Assembly: GCA_902778925.1 (NCBI GenBank) | Contig: CACYZN010000018.1 | Location: forward strand, 124,001 to 188,000 | Reading direction: 5' to 3' | From: an uncultured Bacteroidota bacterium | Lineage (GTDB): Bacteria > Bacteroidota > Bacteroidia > Bacteroidales > P3 | Length of the DNA stretch: 64,000 nt | In this document: piece after piece, positions 17,186-25,497 of the stretch | How the letters are laid out: each line of letters opens with the position of its first letter | How positions within the stretch are numbered: the first letter of the stretch is position 1 | Translations under genes and position numbers: made by a program | Notes under the pieces: model-generated | The model's database searches: none | What the model was told of the DNA's origin: nothing | What the model saw: only the letters and a program-made list of their open reading frames with translations

Positions 17186-17704
17186 ATGCCCATGTTCTAC
17201 ACCCCCAAGCCGCGCCAGTTCCACTACCAGCCCCGCTTCTACGACCCCGAGAAAGAGCGCTGGGAAGCACTGAAGCAAAAATACGCCGACGAGCGCATGC
17301 TGCGCGAACTGCAACAAGCCGACCTGCCCGACCCGTCAGACAAGTCCGACGTGTCCGACCTGTCAGACCCGTCCGACAGCGACCTTGCCTACTTCCAGCG
17401 TCGCGTGCGGCAGCTGGACAACGAGCAACGGCGCAAGCAACGCGGCCTCACCTGGCGCGACCTCTTCCGCAAACGCGAGATGCCCCGCTTCAACTACAAG
17501 CCCCGCTTCGCCACCGACGCCCAAGCCGACGACAGCCAAGGCCAAGGCACGGGCGAGCACATCATGGACTTCAAGCAGCGTACCACCAAGATAAAGCGGC
17601 GGTTCGACGTAACGGACCCCGACTACCTGAAACCCATTCCCGCCACACGCATCATGCTCTACACGATGCTCGTGTGCCTATTGCTCTACTGGATATTGTT
17701 CTAA
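17186..17704 (+). CDS. Small C-terminally anchored membrane protein
   Basis: A 172-residue protein of unknown function. It contains two similar basic, aromatic segments: PRQFHYQPRFYDPEKERW (about 9-26) and PRFNYKPRFATD (about 101-112). A charged coil and a single C-terminal membrane helix (IMLYTMLVCLLLYWILF) complete it, so it should be a tail-anchored inner-membrane protein facing the cytoplasm. Residues about 50-65 are an Asp/Ser repeat made by five 9-bp units (see the repeat entry). Such genes occur near panD in Bacteroidetes, but I know no function. Confidence 0.75.
   Translation: MPMFYTPKPRQFHYQPRFYDPEKERWEALKQKYADERMLRELQQADLPDPSDKSDVSDLSDPSDSDLAYFQRRVRQLDNEQRRKQRGLTWRDLFRKREMPRFNYKPRFATDAQADDSQGQGTGEHIMDFKQRTTKIKRRFDVTDPDYLKPIPATRIMLYTMLVCLLLYWILF
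17335..17379 (+). repeat. Five 9-bp GTCNGAC repeats inside a coding region
   Basis: Five consecutive units GTCAGACAA, GTCCGACGT, GTCCGACCT, GTCAGACCC, GTCCGACAG. Each heptamer GTCNGAC is itself palindromic. The 9-bp step keeps the reading frame and encodes SDKSDVSDLSDPSDS. It looks like an insertion of a microsatellite-like array in the linker of the 17186 protein. Confidence 0.75.
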
Positions 17705-17710
17705 CAAGCA

Positions 17711-18052
17711 ATGCAAATCGAAGTACTCAAATCGAAAATACACCGTGTAACGGTGACCGAAGCCGACCTCGACTACATAGGCAGCATCACTATCGACGAA
17801 GCCCTCATGGAAGCCGCCGGCATCATAGAGAACCAAAAGGTCGAGATATACAACATCAGCAACGGCGAGCGCTTTGCCACCTACGCCATACGCGGCGAGC
17901 GCAACAGCGGCGTCATCGGCATCAACGGAGCCGCCGCCCACAAAGCCCCCGTCGGCAGCCTGATCATCATAGCGGCCTACGCCTACATGACGCCCGACGA
18001 GGCGGCCTCATGGCACCCCACCGTGATATTCCCCAACAACAACCGCCTGTGA
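17711..18052 (+). CDS. panD: Aspartate 1-decarboxylase
   Basis: A 113-residue pyruvoyl enzyme that makes beta-alanine for pantothenate and CoA. The self-cleavage site is Gly24-Ser25 within DYIGSITID, and the characteristic 'GERFATYAIRGERNSGVIGINGAAAH' (about 52-77) follows. The C-terminus is slightly shorter than in E. coli. The stop overlaps the GTG start of the next gene (GTGA). Confidence 0.96.
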   Translation: MQIEVLKSKIHRVTVTEADLDYIGSITIDEALMEAAGIIENQKVEIYNISNGERFATYAIRGERNSGVIGINGAAAHKAPVGSLIIIAAYAYMTPDEAASWHPTVIFPNNNRL

Positions 18053-19077
18053 GCCCCGACACCGCCACACCCAAACGCAACCGTCTGGGCGACCTGCTGC
18101 GCATGGTCGTCTTCCTCGGCATAGGAATCTTCTTCATATACTGGTTCCTCCTCAAGCTCGACGCCGGGCAGAAACAAGCCATCTGGCAGTCCTTCCTCGA
18201 GGCCGACTACGGGTGGGTGGCCGTGGCCGTGGCCGTGAGCCTGCTGAGCCACTTCGTGCGGGCCATGCGCTGGCGCCTGCTCTACGAGTCGATAGGCTAC
18301 CGCCCCTCGCCGAGCCACATCTTCGGCTCGGTCATAGTGGGCTATATGGCCAACCTGGCCTTCCCGCGGGCCGGCGAGGTAGTGCGCTGCGCCACACTCC
18401 GCACCAGCGAGAACATACCCCTCGAGAAGTCCATCGGCACCGTTGTCACCGAACGCCTCATCGATATGCTCGTGTTCGTACTCATAGTGCTCGTCGGCAT
18501 GCTCGCCATGTTCGGCCAAGCCAAGGACTGGCTATACAACACCCTCTCCGAGCGCTTCGACCACCTGCCCAATATGGCTATGATAGCCGGCGCCGTGGTG
18601 GCTGTGGTGGTGCTGGCCGTGCTCTTCTACAAACTGCTGTGGAAACGCCTGCTGCACATCAAACTGTTCAAGAAGGTCGACGACCTGGTGCACGGCATGG
18701 TCGACGGTGTGAAGAGCATACTACACCTCGGACCGCGACGCACCCTGATGTTCATCGGATACAGTGTCGTAATCTACCTGCTCTACATCCTGGGCGGATA
18801 CATCATCTTCCAGGCCTTCACCCAGACCGCCAGCCTCGACTTCGGTGCAGCCTTCGTGGTGTACCTCTTCGGCACTGTGGGCATGACCTTCTCGCAGGGC
18901 GGCATCGGTGTGTACCCCGTGCTGGTGCAGCTGGCGCTCGACATCTACGGCATCGGCATGGAAGTGGGCACCGCCTGCGGATGGCTGCTGTGGGGTTCGC
19001 AACAGGCTGCCATCATAGTGGTGGGCGCTGCCTATCTGGTTTACTTCAGCCTCATGAAACGGAAACAAAAAGCATAG
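18049..19077 (+). CDS. LPG-synthase-TM/flippase-like membrane protein
   Basis: A 342-residue inner-membrane protein of the UPF0104 / lysylphosphatidylglycerol-synthase transmembrane family. About eight hydrophobic helices are visible. Family motifs include SHFVRAMRWRLLYES (about 66-80), YMANLAFPRAGEVVR (about 99-113) and the late FSQGGIGVYPVLVQ. Members are proposed lipid or glycolipid flippases or stand-alone LPG-synthase membrane halves; no aminoacyl-transferase domain is attached here. The start is a GTG overlapping the panD stop, chosen because no ATG lies before the first helix. Confidence 0.8.
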   Translation: MSPDTATPKRNRLGDLLRMVVFLGIGIFFIYWFLLKLDAGQKQAIWQSFLEADYGWVAVAVAVSLLSHFVRAMRWRLLYESIGYRPSPSHIFGSVIVGYMANLAFPRAGEVVRCATLRTSENIPLEKSIGTVVTERLIDMLVFVLIVLVGMLAMFGQAKDWLYNTLSERFDHLPNMAMIAGAVVAVVVLAVLFYKLLWKRLLHIKLFKKVDDLVHGMVDGVKSILHLGPRRTLMFIGYSVVIYLLYILGGYIIFQAFTQTASLDFGAAFVVYLFGTVGMTFSQGGIGVYPVLVQLALDIYGIGMEVGTACGWLLWGSQQAAIIVVGAAYLVYFSLMKRKQKA

Positions 19078-19084
19078 AATAGAA

Positions 19085-20014
19085 ATGGAAAAGACACGCT
19101 GTTTAATCATTGGTTCAGGCCCGGCGGGCTACACTGCCGGCATATACACTGGTCGTGCCGACCTCAAACCCATCCTCTACGAAGGCGAGCAGCCCGGCGG
19201 CCAGCTCACCATCACCACCGAGATTGAGAATTTCCCTGGCTACCCCGAAGGTGTGGCCGGTACCGCCATGATGGACGACCTGCGCCGCCAGGCACAGCGC
19301 TTCGGATGCGACGTGCGCACGGGCTACATCGTCGAGGCACGGCTCGACAGCCGTCCCTTCCACCTGAAGGACGACCACGGTGTCGAGATAGAGGCCGACA
19401 CGGTGGTGATAGCCACCGGTGCCAGCGCCAAGTGGATAGGCATCGACAGCGAGCGCGAGTTCTACGGCTCGGGCGTGTCGGCCTGCGCCACCTGCGACGG
19501 CCCGTTCTACAAGAACCAGGTGGTGGCCGTGGTGGGCGGCGGCGACACTGCCTGCGAAGAGGCCAACTACCTGAGCACACTCTGCTCGAAGGTGTACCTG
19601 GTGCACCGGCGCGACGAGCTGCGTGCCTCGAAGGCCATGCAGCACCGCGTGCTGAACAACCCCAAGATCGAGATGCTCTGGAACAGCCGCATCAGCCGCA
19701 TCCTGGGCACCACCCTCGACGGTGTGACCGGCATCGAGCTGGAAGACACCAAGACCGGCGCCCACAGCGAGCGCGAGGTGACGGGCGTCTTCGTAGCCAT
19801 AGGCCACAAGCCCAACACTGACTTCCTGGCCGGCCAGGTGGAGCTCGACGAACAGGGCTACATCAAGATACACCATCCCTCGACGGCCACCAACATACCC
19901 GGCGTCTTTGCTGCGGGCGACGTGTGCGACCCCAACTACCGACAGGCCATCGTGGCCGCCGGCCGCGGATGCATAGCCGCCATGGATGTGGAACGTTTCC
20001 TGCAAGAGAACTAG
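19085..20014 (+). CDS. trxB: Thioredoxin-disulfide reductase
   Basis: A 309-residue FAD- and NADPH-dependent reductase of thioredoxin. FAD-binding GSGPAGYTAG is at 10-19, the redox pair CATC at 134-137, NADPH-binding GGGDTACEEA at 151-160, and the C-terminal FAD motif 'GVFAAGDVCDPNYRQ' near 275. Length is normal for the low-molecular-weight type. Its likely substrate TrxA is encoded at 10901. It follows the flippase-like gene after 7 bp. Confidence 0.97.
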   Translation: MEKTRCLIIGSGPAGYTAGIYTGRADLKPILYEGEQPGGQLTITTEIENFPGYPEGVAGTAMMDDLRRQAQRFGCDVRTGYIVEARLDSRPFHLKDDHGVEIEADTVVIATGASAKWIGIDSEREFYGSGVSACATCDGPFYKNQVVAVVGGGDTACEEANYLSTLCSKVYLVHRRDELRASKAMQHRVLNNPKIEMLWNSRISRILGTTLDGVTGIELEDTKTGAHSEREVTGVFVAIGHKPNTDFLAGQVELDEQGYIKIHHPSTATNIPGVFAAGDVCDPNYRQAIVAAGRGCIAAMDVERFLQEN

Positions 20015-20017
20015 CCG

Positions 20018-22111
20018 ATGACCATCGCGGCAGCACCATCGACATCACAGCTGAGCCACCGGTTGGCGCTGGCTTTGATGGTGCTGCTGTTGCTCCTGCC
20101 CGCCTGGGCGGGGGCCCAGGTGCGACGCACCGACGGCAACGGCCCGGGCACCACCCTCTCGAGGGGTCGCATACCCAGCATGGGGTCCAACACGACCGGC
20201 CAAGGCGGCCTGCAGATGGCCGACACCACGCTCAGCTCGGGCGACAGCGCAGCCACCACCGGCCTGCAATACCACAAGGAGACGCCCGACTCGATACTGC
20301 GCGAGCGCGTCTTCCTTTTCTACTACCGCCCCACCTACGTCAAGATTGACCAGCTGTGGAACCCCACACTGGCCCCGACGGGTATACAGTACAACGACCC
20401 GATAGACGCGCTGAACGGCAACTACTACCTGGGCAAAGGCCTTATAGGCCACCCCCACGTGAGCATCTACCCCACCCTGGCCGACGGCCTCGACATGCAG
20501 CTGCAGCCCGACCCCAACATCGTCTACGCCAAGCGTCCCACCAACATACGCCTCTACCAGACCATGACGCCCTACACGGTGCTCTCCTACAACTCGTCGC
20601 TCAACAAAGACTATCTGGTTCGCGTGGCCCACACCCAGAACATCAAGCCCGGCTGGAACGTGGCCATGGACTACCGCCTCATAGCGCCCGAGGGCATCTA
20701 CACCGCCAGCTCGGCGTCGAACCACTACCTCGATGCCTCGACCAACTACTTCTCGCGCGACGCCCGACTGCAGGCCACCGCCGGCGTGGTGTGGAACAAG
20801 ATGCGCATCGACGAGAACGGCGGCATCAGCGACGACACCTACTTCACCCAGCAGCGCCAGAGCAACCGCGCCGGAGTGCCCGTCAGGTACACCAACAAAG
20901 GCACGCTGCACAACGAGCTGGCCGCCTTCGGCCACCTGACCTACAACCTGGTGCGCCAGTTCGAGACCGAACGCCACCGCGACAGCATAGCGCTGCGCAC
21001 CGAGGGCGACAGCATTGTGGCCGACACCCTAGACGTCGTCGACACCCTGCGCATCCACGCCCCGCGCGTGCTGAACGGCGGCATACTGGGCGTCGAGCTC
21101 AACTACGACCGCCGCAAGCGCGTCTTCGACGACTCGACGTGGTGGCAGCAGAGCAGCGCCACCATCTTCTGGACCAACGACGCCTACCCCGACCACCGCT
21201 GGCGCAACCCCCTGAAGCTGACCCTCGGCATCACGCCGCGCCTGCTCACCTCGGCCGTGGGACGCGACAGCCTCCACTACCGCTCGTGGCTCGACCCCTT
21301 TGCGCGCGCCGAGCTGGCCGTGGGCGCAGGTACCCTTGTGGCCGAGGCCGACCTGCGCGGGTCGCTCAACGACCAAGGGGTGCCCGACTCGCGATGGGCA
21401 GCCCATTTCGACATGCCGCTCGACTCTGCCCGCCACTCCACCGTGGGCTTCGGCGCCGTGCGTCAGACCAAGATGCCCGACGTGCGCATGGTGAAAGAGG
21501 CGCTGGTGAACCAGAACATCGCCCTGCAGTCCATCGTCTCCGACCGCTACGACTTCCACTTCAACCTGCGCGATGTCGTGGAGCTCGACCTGCACGCCAA
21601 CCACCTGAGCCATAACACGTGGTACGACTCGCTGCTGTTCGTCCGCGAGGGCACGCGCCCCCTGTGGCTCTACCAGGCCTCGCTCACCATGCACCTTGCC
21701 CTGGGCTGGCTGCACCTCGACATGCAGCACCTGCTGCAGCACTCGACCGACAGCGTGCAGATGCCTGTACCCCTGTGGGCTACGAAGAACTCTCTCTATG
21801 CCGACGTCAACCTCTTCGGCCGCACCATACGTGCCCAGATAGGCATCGACATACGCTACCACACCCCCTTCCTTGCCCCGGGCTACGACCCCGCCAGCGG
21901 CCTCTTCTACCACCAAGACCGCACCGCCGTGGGCAACTACCTGTGGGGCGACGTCTTCGTCAACCTCAACATCAAGCGCGCCAGCTTCTATGCCAAGGCC
22001 GGCCACCTGAACGCCCTGTGGGAGACCCAACCCAACTACTTCATCCTGCCCCACTACCCGGGCCAGAAGTTCGGCTTCTTCTGGGGCATCACCTGGCATT
22101 TCTTCGACTAG
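20018..22111 (+). CDS. Putative porin (Porin_10 family)
   Basis: A 697-residue outer-membrane protein. After a signal peptide ending AWAGAQ comes a Thr/Ser/Gly-rich stretch, then the family start 'RVFLFYYRPTYVKIDQLWNPTLAPTGIQYNDPID' and 'VVWNKMRIDENGGISDDTYF'. Many beta strands follow, ending with the barrel-type 'KFGFFWGITWHFFD' with a terminal aromatic pair. This is the 'putative porin' family common in Bacteroidetes; substrate unknown. It is the last gene of the run that begins at 16192. Confidence 0.88.
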   Translation: MTIAAAPSTSQLSHRLALALMVLLLLLPAWAGAQVRRTDGNGPGTTLSRGRIPSMGSNTTGQGGLQMADTTLSSGDSAATTGLQYHKETPDSILRERVFLFYYRPTYVKIDQLWNPTLAPTGIQYNDPIDALNGNYYLGKGLIGHPHVSIYPTLADGLDMQLQPDPNIVYAKRPTNIRLYQTMTPYTVLSYNSSLNKDYLVRVAHTQNIKPGWNVAMDYRLIAPEGIYTASSASNHYLDASTNYFSRDARLQATAGVVWNKMRIDENGGISDDTYFTQQRQSNRAGVPVRYTNKGTLHNELAAFGHLTYNLVRQFETERHRDSIALRTEGDSIVADTLDVVDTLRIHAPRVLNGGILGVELNYDRRKRVFDDSTWWQQSSATIFWTNDAYPDHRWRNPLKLTLGITPRLLTSAVGRDSLHYRSWLDPFARAELAVGAGTLVAEADLRGSLNDQGVPDSRWAAHFDMPLDSARHSTVGFGAVRQTKMPDVRMVKEALVNQNIALQSIVSDRYDFHFNLRDVVELDLHANHLSHNTWYDSLLFVREGTRPLWLYQASLTMHLALGWLHLDMQHLLQHSTDSVQMPVPLWATKNSLYADVNLFGRTIRAQIGIDIRYHTPFLAPGYDPASGLFYHQDRTAVGNYLWGDVFVNLNIKRASFYAKAGHLNALWETQPNYFILPHYPGQKFGFFWGITWHFFD

Positions 22112-22165
22112 TCATCCCCCTCATCACCCCTTCCGGAAGCCATCCGCCGGCCTTCCGGTCCGGTC

Positions 22166-22256
22166 GTTGTTCTATCGTTGTACTATTGTTGTACTATCGT
22201 TGTACTATTGAAAACATAAGAACGATAGTACAACAATAGTACAACGATAGTACAAC
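22166..22256. repeat. Family B 11-bp-unit palindrome, copy 2
   Basis: Four left units at 22166-22209 (first GTTGTTCTATC, then GTTGTACTATT, GTTGTACTATC, GTTGTACTATT), centre GAAAACATAAGAAC (22210-22223), three right units to 22256. The centre is the exact reverse complement of that in copy 1, so the element is inverted here. It lies between the codirectional porin and rdgB genes. A 'CCACCGGAACCGGA' flank repeated twice follows. I see no clear promoter between it and rdgB. Confidence 0.9.
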
Positions 22257-22390
22257 GAGGCCACCGGAACCGGAGGGCCACCGGAACCGGAGCGGATGGG
22301 GCGAGGAAGGGGTCGCGGTGAGAATAAAACTGCGAGGGCACACAATAATAATAAGCACACTACGTTAAAAGAAAAAGTAAAGCGTAAGGT

Positions 22391-22993
22391 ATGAAACGAC
22401 TGATATTTGCAACCAACAACAAGCACAAGCTGGGCGAGGTGCGAGCAGCCCTGAAGGGGCGTGTCGAGGTGGTGAGCCTGGCCGAGGCCGGCCTGGCAGG
22501 CGAGATACCCGAGACGGCCGATACCCTGGACGGCAACGCGCTGCAGAAAGCCGAGTGGGTGTCCGCCCGCCTGCCGCAAGCCGCCGGCGGCCCCTACGAC
22601 GGGGTCTTCGCCGACGACACCGGCCTCGAGGTCGAGGCCCTGGGCGGCGCCCCCGGCGTCTACTCGGCCCGCTATGCCGGCGAGCACTGCTCGTTCGACG
22701 ACAATATAGACAAGCTGCTGCGCGCTCTGGACGGCATCGACAACCGCCGCGCCTGCTTCCGCACGGTGATATGCCTGCTGATGAACCACCAGGCCGACGG
22801 GCCGCTGTACTTTGAAGGCCGCGTCGACGGACAGATACTGCGCGAGCGGCACTCGAACGGCGAAGGTTTCGGCTACGACCCCGTGTTCATGCCCGACCGC
22901 TTTGCAGTGAGCTTCGCCGAAATGCCCCTCGAGGTGAAAAACAAAATCAGCCACCGTGGCCTGGCAGTGAAGAAACTGGCCGAATACCTATGA
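22391..22993 (+). CDS. rdgB: XTP/dITP diphosphatase
   Basis: A 200-residue house-cleaning pyrophosphatase that removes dITP and XTP from the nucleotide pool. It begins with LIFATNNKHKLGEV (4-17), has the metal-binding 'ADDTGLEVEALGGAPGVYSARYAG' and the late SHRGLAVKKL. Length is typical of RdgB/HAM1. It overlaps the downstream nuclease gene by 4 bp (ATGA). Confidence 0.96.
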   Translation: MKRLIFATNNKHKLGEVRAALKGRVEVVSLAEAGLAGEIPETADTLDGNALQKAEWVSARLPQAAGGPYDGVFADDTGLEVEALGGAPGVYSARYAGEHCSFDDNIDKLLRALDGIDNRRACFRTVICLLMNHQADGPLYFEGRVDGQILRERHSNGEGFGYDPVFMPDRFAVSFAEMPLEVKNKISHRGLAVKKLAEYL

Positions 22994-23553
22994 AGCGCGT
23001 CTACCCCATCACCATACAGAGCGGCCTCTCGCAGAGCGGCAGTTACCTGCTGATGCTGTGCGAGCCCGAGAGCAAGATGCAGATACCTATCATTATCGGT
23101 CCCCACGAGGCCCAGGCCATACTGCTGGCCAAGGACAACGTGAAGGCCCGCCGGCCGATGACGCACGACCTGATGCTGTCGATACTGGACAGCTACGGAC
23201 TGCTGCTGCGCGAGGTGACCATCGACCGCGTGGAGGACGGCATCTTCTATGCCACCCTGCACGTGAGCGACGGCTTCAGCATGGGCGTGGGCGGCTCGGC
23301 GGCGGAGCACACCTTCGACAGCCGCACCACCGACGCCATCACCCTGGCGCTGCTCGCCGGCGCACCCATCATGGTGGAAGAAAGCGTGCTGGAAGAGACC
23401 GCCGTGCACCTCGACGTCGACCTGCAGGCAGCCCCCGTGGCCCAAAGTATAGAGCAACTGGAAGCCGAGCTACGCCGCTGCGAGGACAACGAGGACTACG
23501 AGCGCGCCGCCGAGATAATGGCTCAGATAGAGCAGATGAAAAAGGATCTATAA
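22990..23553 (+). CDS. Bifunctional nuclease family protein (DUF151)
   Basis: A 187-residue protein. The N-terminal DUF151 domain is clear: IPIIIGPHEAQAI (32-44), RPMTHDLM and 'DSRTTDAITLALLAGAPI'. The C-terminal 40 residues hold a UvrB/UvrC-type motif (IEQLEAELRRCEDNEDYERAAEI), the usual architecture in Bacteroidetes. Plant and bacterial relatives have been reported as DNase/RNase enzymes. The gene is coupled to rdgB by a 4-bp overlap. Confidence 0.88.
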   Translation: MKRVYPITIQSGLSQSGSYLLMLCEPESKMQIPIIIGPHEAQAILLAKDNVKARRPMTHDLMLSILDSYGLLLREVTIDRVEDGIFYATLHVSDGFSMGVGGSAAEHTFDSRTTDAITLALLAGAPIMVEESVLEETAVHLDVDLQAAPVAQSIEQLEAELRRCEDNEDYERAAEIMAQIEQMKKDL

Positions 23554-23567
23554 AGCCAGAATACCTA

Positions 23568-23600
23568 TCACTTAGAATCAAATCACTTAGAACCTAGAAT
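23568..23600 (+). repeat. Short intergenic ATCACTTAGAA repeat
   Basis: ATCACTTAGAA occurs at 23568-23578 and 23582-23592, 14 bp apart, followed by CCTAGAATCAG. The spacing equals two 7-bp steps, so it may be a further short-period array. It fills most of the 52-bp gap between the DUF151 gene and the transporter gene. Confidence 0.45.
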
Positions 23601-23605
23601 CAGCT

Positions 23606-24508
23606 TTGCAACGCCTCAGACCATACGTACTGCCCATAGCCATAGTGCTCGGGCTGCTGTTCCACCGCTGGTGTGCACTATTTTCGTCGGTGGTGCCGGT
23701 GCTGATATTCAGCATCCTGCTGCTCACCTTCACCGCCGTCGACCTGAAGCGGCTCCGCATGTCGATGCTCGACGTGTGGCTCATGCTTTTCCAGGTGGTG
23801 GTGAGCTCGGTGTGCTACATAGGCATCACCCTGCTGGGCGGCAGCCATCTGGTGGCCGAAGGGGTGCTGATAGGGGTGCTGTGCCCGGTCGCCTCGTCGG
23901 TGGCCGTGGTGGCCTGCATGCTGGGCGCCAACCGCGAGACGGTGACCACCTACACCATCGTGGGCAACCTGATGGTGGCCGTGGTGGCGCCGGTGGCCTT
24001 CACCCTGATCGGCGACCGGCCCGAGCTGAGCCTCACCGAGGGACTGATGCTCATGGTGGGCAAGATAGGCTCGACGCTGGCGTTGCCATTCTTCATAGCC
24101 GTCATACTGCAGTTCCTGCTGCCGCGGGTCAACGGCTTCTTTGCCAGCCACAACGGCGTGGCCTTCTACCTGTGGGCCCTGGCGCTCACCTTCACCCTGG
24201 GGCAGACCATCGACTACATCTTCCTGCACGGCGAGGGCAACTGGGGCGCCATAGCGTGGCTGGGCGGCCTGTCGCTGCTGTTCTGCATCGTGCAGTTCGC
24301 CTTCGGACGGTGGCTGGGGCGCCGATACGGCGACGTAGTGGGTGGCGGCCAGCTGCTGGGGCAGAAGAACACAGCCATGGGCATCTGGATGGCCAACACC
24401 TTCCTCTCGCCGCTCTCGTCGGTGTTCATGGCATTCTACAGCGTCTACCAAAACCTCTTCAACGCCTACCAGATAAGCAAAACGAAAAGTGGGAAAACCA
24501 AACAATGA
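23606..24508 (+). CDS. BASS-family (bile acid:sodium symporter-like) transporter
   Basis: A 300-residue membrane protein with about nine or ten helices. The stretch 'GVLCPVASSVAVVACMLGANRETVTTYTIVGNLMVAV' (about 91-127) and the later 'GQKNTAMGIWMANTFLSPLSSVF' match the two discontinuous-helix regions of the BASS superfamily. The substrate is unknown; bacterial members move organic anions with sodium. No ATG fits upstream of the first helix, so a TTG start at 23606 is used, which is the least certain part. The stop overlaps the next gene by 4 bp. Confidence 0.75.
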   Translation: MQRLRPYVLPIAIVLGLLFHRWCALFSSVVPVLIFSILLLTFTAVDLKRLRMSMLDVWLMLFQVVVSSVCYIGITLLGGSHLVAEGVLIGVLCPVASSVAVVACMLGANRETVTTYTIVGNLMVAVVAPVAFTLIGDRPELSLTEGLMLMVGKIGSTLALPFFIAVILQFLLPRVNGFFASHNGVAFYLWALALTFTLGQTIDYIFLHGEGNWGAIAWLGGLSLLFCIVQFAFGRWLGRRYGDVVGGGQLLGQKNTAMGIWMANTFLSPLSSVFMAFYSVYQNLFNAYQISKTKSGKTKQ

Positions 24509-25290
24509 CAGACAAAAGCAATAAGATAAAGGCAGCCTTCTTCGACATCGACGGCACCCTGCTCAGCTTCCGCACCCATCGTGTGTCGCAGGGCACCATA
24601 CGCGCCTTCGACCGGCTGCACCGTGCCGGCATACGCACCTTCATCTCGACCGGCCGCCCCATGGTGCTCATACCCCCGATGCCCGTCGACTTCGACGGCC
24701 ACATCACCATGAACGGCGGCCTGGTGTTCACCCCCGACACCACCCTGCTCAGCAATCCGCTGCCAATGCAGGACAGCCAGGCTTGGCTCGACCACGCCAA
24801 GCGGCACAACTTGTGCACCATGTACTTCACCGCCGACAGCATGATGGCCTCGCAGCTGAGCCCCGAAGGCCTGCAGTTGCGCGAGCAGCTCGAGTTTCAG
24901 CTGCCGCCCGTGGTGCCCATCGACGACCTGCGCCCCATCGAGGCTTACCAGATTATAGCCGTCATGCCACCGAGCATGGACGAGGCCGTGGCCGCCGCCA
25001 TGCCACACTGCCGTCTGCCCCGCTGGCATCCCGCCTTCACCGACATCGTCGCTGCCGACAACAGCAAGGCCGTAGGCATGGATGCCATCTGCCGCCACTT
25101 CGGCATCGAGCAGGCAGAGACCATCGCTTTCGGCGACGGCGCCAACGACATCGAGATGCTGCAATGGTCCGGCATCGGCATCGCCATGGGCAATGCCGCC
25201 GACACAGTGAAAGACGCCGCCGACATGGTCACCACCGACGTCGACAACGAAGGCATAGAACACGCCGTAAACGAAATACTTGCCCTATGA
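24505..25290 (+). CDS. Cof-type HAD-IIB phosphatase
   Basis: A 261-residue haloacid dehalogenase-like hydrolase. Motif I is FFDIDGTLL (about 12-20), motif II STGRP, and motif IV 'AFGDGANDIEML' near 211-222. A C2B-type cap of about 100 residues lies between motifs II and III. Such enzymes dephosphorylate sugar phosphates, flavin phosphates or similar small molecules; the substrate cannot be read from sequence. It overlaps both neighbours by 4 bp (ATGA). Confidence 0.92.
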   Translation: MTDKSNKIKAAFFDIDGTLLSFRTHRVSQGTIRAFDRLHRAGIRTFISTGRPMVLIPPMPVDFDGHITMNGGLVFTPDTTLLSNPLPMQDSQAWLDHAKRHNLCTMYFTADSMMASQLSPEGLQLREQLEFQLPPVVPIDDLRPIEAYQIIAVMPPSMDEAVAAAMPHCRLPRWHPAFTDIVAADNSKAVGMDAICRHFGIEQAETIAFGDGANDIEMLQWSGIGIAMGNAADTVKDAADMVTTDVDNEGIEHAVNEILAL

Positions 25291-25487
25291 CACCGGAAGA
25301 AGAACTGGAAGAAACCAAGCGTCTGCTGCGCTGCTACGAGGAGCTCGCCGTCGACCAACAGGAGGACGACAGTTTCATTGCACGCGGCAACGGTTTCTGC
25401 GACCGTAAGTACAGCGACGACTTCATCGAGATGCGCATTGCACAACTCACAGCACGAGCCGCCCAATTGGAAAGCAAACTACAATAA
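25287..25487 (+). CDS. Small acidic protein, 66 residues
   Basis: A short soluble protein, MTPEEELEETKRLLRC..., with two cysteines (16 and 38) and mostly helical character. The start overlaps the HAD gene stop by 4 bp (ATGA) and the stop is 10 bp before cls, so it is read in the same operon. I do not recognise a family. The reading frame is supported by its position and coupling rather than by known relatives. Confidence 0.6.
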   Translation: MTPEEELEETKRLLRCYEELAVDQQEDDSFIARGNGFCDRKYSDDFIEMRIAQLTARAAQLESKLQ

Positions 25488-25497
25488 CCCTCAAAAC

